Shown here one piece after another: positions 23,401 through 25,566 of a DNA stretch of 25,566 nt (the first letter of the stretch is position 1; each line of letters opens with the position of its first letter). Origin of the DNA: Podochytrium sp. JEL0797 (lineage: Eukaryota > Chytridiomycota > Chytridiomycetes > Chytridiales > Chytriomycetaceae); NCBI GenBank assembly GCA_027596195.1, contig JADGJG010000288.1, forward strand, positions 1 through 25,566, given 5' to 3'. The notes beneath the pieces were generated by a model. It made no database searches and had not been told where the DNA came from. It worked only from the letters and a program-made list of their open reading frames with translations. Position numbers and translations under genes: made by a program.

Positions 23401-24095
23401 TCTTTCACGCTTTTGTGGCGCAAGAGGGTTGGGACGTGAAGGGAGCCGGTGGAATCATTTCGGTAATTTTCGTCTGGGAGTCCAAACGCACTGTTGCGGG
23501 GCTGCTTTGAACCGCTGAAGATCTGTTGTACAATACTCATGCGAGAGGTGGAGGATCGTGGTTTCATTTGGATTCGATCAAGGGACGCGTTCGATTGTTG
23601 AGGGGAATCGATAGACATGTTTCCGGAAGAAAATCTTCTATAGTCAGATATTTCATCTATGCTTACGTGCATATCGGGGGTGTTGGTGGACACGATTCCT
23701 CTGTTTTTCAGCATCGTTTTCCAGATTCCGCGACTTCCCGTCTCCTTTTCCTCGGCTTCAAAGACCTTGTCTCTGCTTTTGTGATCAAACGACTCCAAAG
23801 ATGTCATGATGTTCGAGTTTTGCGATGCCTGGGATATCACCGACACTTCTTGACATTCCGTCCTCCACTCCTCATTGGGAACGGTGGCATTGTTCATGGC
23901 ATAACTGCGCAGCAGAGATTCCGGGCTTTGGACGACTTCAAAGTTGGCGAGCGCTTTCGCGAGTTCCTTATTCGACGCGAGCGACTCGAACATTTTGTTG
24001 GCGATGGGGCGGAGCACAGACATTTGGAGCTCCAACTGGTCAAACTTGCGTTTGAAATCGGCCACGATTCCCGGAAGGTCGTCGATCATACTCAT
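20433..24095 (-). CDS. CNG/HCN-like ion channel with two tandem cyclic-nucleotide-binding domains
   Basis: Exons: 24095-22649, 22601-22213, 22156-21995, 21926-21775, 21694-21571, 21491-20859, 20795-20433, giving 1089 residues. Residues 1-475 are Ser/Thr/Pro-rich and probably disordered. S1-S4 span about 478-590, with few S4 charges (IVRMLRLYKL); S5 is at 613-635; pore helix and filter are AVGNTFPLAYHP (667-678); S6 is at 685-710. The C-linker (RLYKQKLDEVREYMRWKDL...ELKYRGKFFEE|NTLLSEMND) is HCN-like. Two CNBDs follow, each with phosphate-binding cassette FFGEVALIANIPRTAT: R866/T867 and R1011/T1012. Arg contacts the cyclic phosphate; the following Thr is typical of cGMP-responsive domains. A Glu/Asp tail ends the protein. 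Most family members have one CNBD per subunit. It acts at the plasma or flagellar membrane; zoosporic fungi are known to have a cGMP-gated K+ channel in phototaxis (Blastocladiella). Its stop lies 15 bp from the converging NOL11. Confidence 0.9.
21959..21978. repeat. (CA)10 microsatellite in channel intron
   Basis: Ten CA units lie inside the 68-bp intron between the exons for S5/pre-pore and pore/S6. Read on the coding strand this is a GT repeat a short distance after the donor (21994). It is a likely length-variable marker and could offer cryptic GT donors. Confidence 0.9.
23111..23198. repeat. 30-bp coding tandem repeat in the channel N-terminus
   Basis: A 30-bp unit starts at 23119, 23149 and, in diverged form, 23179. 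It encodes a 10-residue period, SITKQPDSRx, on the minus strand within exon 1 of the channel gene. The period is a multiple of three, so copy-number change would keep the frame. Each unit carries Ser/Thr beside basic residues. Confidence 0.85.
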
Positions 24096-24221
24096 GGTTT
24101 GCTTTGTTTCAACGCGGTGATTGGGAAGTGAGATGAGTGTGAGGTGGGGCGGGTTCGTGTCGATCTTTGCAGGGGAATTGTCGACGGAAAAAAGTTCAAT
24201 TTTCGGACACGAAGAGAAATT
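24096..24221. promoter_or_regulatory. Divergent promoter region between channel and STIL
   Basis: Only 126 bp separate the start codons of two genes transcribed away from each other, so promoter elements are probably shared. The region has an AT-rich part near the STIL start (about 24187-24221) and a GC-rich part near the channel start. I cannot name a core element or a defined factor site. Confidence 0.5.
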
Positions 24222-25407
24222 ATGGCCGACAACGAGTTGGCTGCAGTACCTCAGAGTCTGTATGGGGTATTGGGGCCCGGGCGCCAGCGTGTTTCAGGGC
24301 GGGTGAATCCCGTGGCTGCCAACCCCACTGGGCCATCACCGCACAGCACACACACTGCAACACAACCAACACGGCTAGCCACACAACCATCCCAGCGATA
24401 CACCAGCACCACAAGCAACCTGATGTGGGAAGCGCATCCCGCCCCACACTATGTGTTTGCACCACCCGCTGCACCAAAGTACTTTCTATGGTGAGACTCT
24501 CCCCCGCACTACCAAGTACTCGATCCTCACCCACACCAACTCCCCAACAGGGACGCCACACCCATCGGCCCATCCGCACGCGCAGATACATCCCACCTGG
24601 GCATTTCCGCGCTACGCATCCACGCATGCGCCTTTGCAGCCCTCTCCCAAGCCGCCACAACAACCCACGAGGGCTTCCTCCTAGGCCGAATTGTATCCTC
24701 AAACCTCCCCTCCAAGAATACATCCAGGAGTATCCCTTCCCACCGCGAACCAAACCCCCAAAACACCCTCCTCCTCGACCGTTTCGATGCCGGCCGCCGC
24801 CTTGCCACTTCAGGAAGCCTAGTCCCCACACTCCTACTAGACAATGACGTGCATGTACGCGTCGCGCTGGGTCGAGATGTATCCAGCGAAACCTATGAGT
24901 CGATGATGCTGGTGAGTTGATTCCTCCCTCCGCGCGGCATGGCACACTCAAACATCAGAGTATTCCCAGGACCTCAACAAAGACTCTTCCATAACCACCC
25001 CGTTTCCAATCACCCTCCAATTCGACAAATCGTCAAACACCTTAACAGGTACCATGCTCTATTTTTCCGAGTTTCAAAAAAGAACCTAAAATCCATTTTG
25101 CCCTCCAAACAGCCAGACAACTAATCCCCGCCTTCCAACTCCTCGCAAACCCAATCAACTCGATCCGAATCGTCCCCACAACACTCTCTTTGAGTCTCAT
25201 GAAGCCAATCGCTTCCGAATCAGAACCCATTGATTTCGGGTACGCCAATGAACTCCTTTAAGGGTCCACATTCGAGTCGATATCGAGGACTCATTGAATT
25301 TGACACGCGTTGATTTTTCACAGATACATCACAATCGATCAAGCACGACACATTCTCTTACTCAATCGCGATGATAAAATGGCATTTCAACTCCCCTTAG
25401 TTGGCGT
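24222..25407 (+). CDS. STIL: STIL (Ana2/SAS-5) centriole-duplication protein, N-terminal part, cut by contig end
   Basis: Exons: 24222-24490, 24551-24911, 24970-25048, 25113-25239, 25324-25407 (next donor GT at 25408), giving 306 residues of an unfinished protein. After an 80-residue Pro/Ser/Thr-rich leader, blocks match the vertebrate STIL N-terminal domain in order and spacing: KYFLWDATPIG (about 86-96; STIL has ALWNPTPTG), EGFLLGRI (130-137; CFLLGSL), LLLDRFDAGRRLA (163-175; LTVDRFDPGRE), and GYITIDQARHILLLNRDD...FQLPLVGV (279-307; YGYLTMDETRKLLLLLESD...SLPLVGI). STIL recruits SAS-6 and is activated by PLK4 to start procentriole assembly. The functional coiled coil, STAN motif and CPAP-binding site lie further C-terminal, beyond this window. 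Intron 4 (25240-25323) was phased so that FG joins YITIDQ. Yeasts and moulds lack centrioles, so this supports a flagellated lineage. Confidence 0.85.
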
Positions 25408-25469
25408 GTACGTTCCCCTTCCCCCTCTTTCATCCACTCGTCCCTGTGAGCCTTGTCCCTGACCGTGAT

Positions 25470-25566
<97 letters not shown>
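25470..25566. other. 97-base G homopolymer at contig end (probable artefact)
   Basis: From 25470 to the window end every base is G. Nothing else in the window approaches this, and it starts abruptly inside an ordinary intron of the STIL gene. Two-colour Illumina chemistry reports absent signal as G, so untrimmed reads commonly give poly-G contig ends. I treat it as a technical end of sequence, not genomic DNA. Confidence 0.9.

Noticed and set aside
24167..24951. Overlapping plus- and minus-strand open frames of 226 and 243 codons
   Set aside because: The phase-consistent spliced frame matching STIL explains this region; the others give Pro/Arg/His- or Gly/Arg-rich shadow translations.
25470..25566. 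G-quadruplex or telomere-like G tract
   Set aside because: A pure G homopolymer has no telomeric unit, begins inside an intron and sits exactly at the contig end; a sequencing artefact is far more likely.
1..25566. tRNA, rRNA, transposon, CRISPR or prokaryotic operon features
   Set aside because: I found no cloverleaf-like block, rRNA core sequence, transposase or reverse-transcriptase motif, or spaced short-repeat array. The spliced genes are eukaryotic.

Overview
This window reads as nuclear DNA of a eukaryote, most likely a flagellated (zoosporic) fungus such as a chytrid or blastocladian. The genes are compact and intron-rich. I could assign about 40 introns by reading-frame phase plus protein conservation, nearly all 43-162 bp, and every one is GT-AG. 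Gaps between genes are 15-250 bp. Fungal-type housekeeping proteins (VID27, a yeast-like ADE6, RAP1 with a C-terminal RCT domain) sit beside centriole/cilium proteins (CCDC13, STIL) and a cyclic-nucleotide-gated channel. Yeasts and moulds have lost this second group; zoospore-forming lineages keep it. The placement is inferred from gene content only.

Layout. The left edge (1-253) carries about 1.7 copies of a 147-bp tandem repeat. Then come five or six genes on the minus strand: a doubtful acidic-tailed small ORF (448-732) that may be the 3' end of its neighbour; CCDC13 (786-2461); the telomere protein RAP1 (2676-5420); VID27 (5576-8395); a Lys/Glu-rich basic protein of unknown family ending in a PP1-docking-like motif (8487-9286); and a PH-ArfGAP protein with an incomplete GAP domain (9437-10845). 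A 250-bp divergent intergenic region leads to three plus-strand genes about 100 bp apart: FGAM synthase (11096-15515), the tRNA methyltransferase TRM13 (15621-16976) and the SSU-processome protein NOL11 (17076-20417). NOL11 converges, with a 15-bp gap, on a minus-strand CNG/HCN-like channel (20433-24095) that has two tandem cyclic-nucleotide-binding domains and a non-GYG pore. A 126-bp divergent promoter separates the channel from the 5' part of a STIL (Ana2/SAS-5) centriole-duplication gene (24222-25407). That gene is cut by the contig end, a 97-base G homopolymer that looks like a sequencing/assembly artefact.

Functional themes. CCDC13 and STIL belong to centriole/cilium biology, and the channel is a plausible effector of cyclic-nucleotide signalling in a swimming zoospore. 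PFAS, TRM13 and NOL11 are growth and translation-capacity genes (purines, tRNA modification, rRNA transcription and processing) that share orientation. I see no operon, mobile element, tRNA, rRNA or CRISPR array. The least explained stretch is 254-785.
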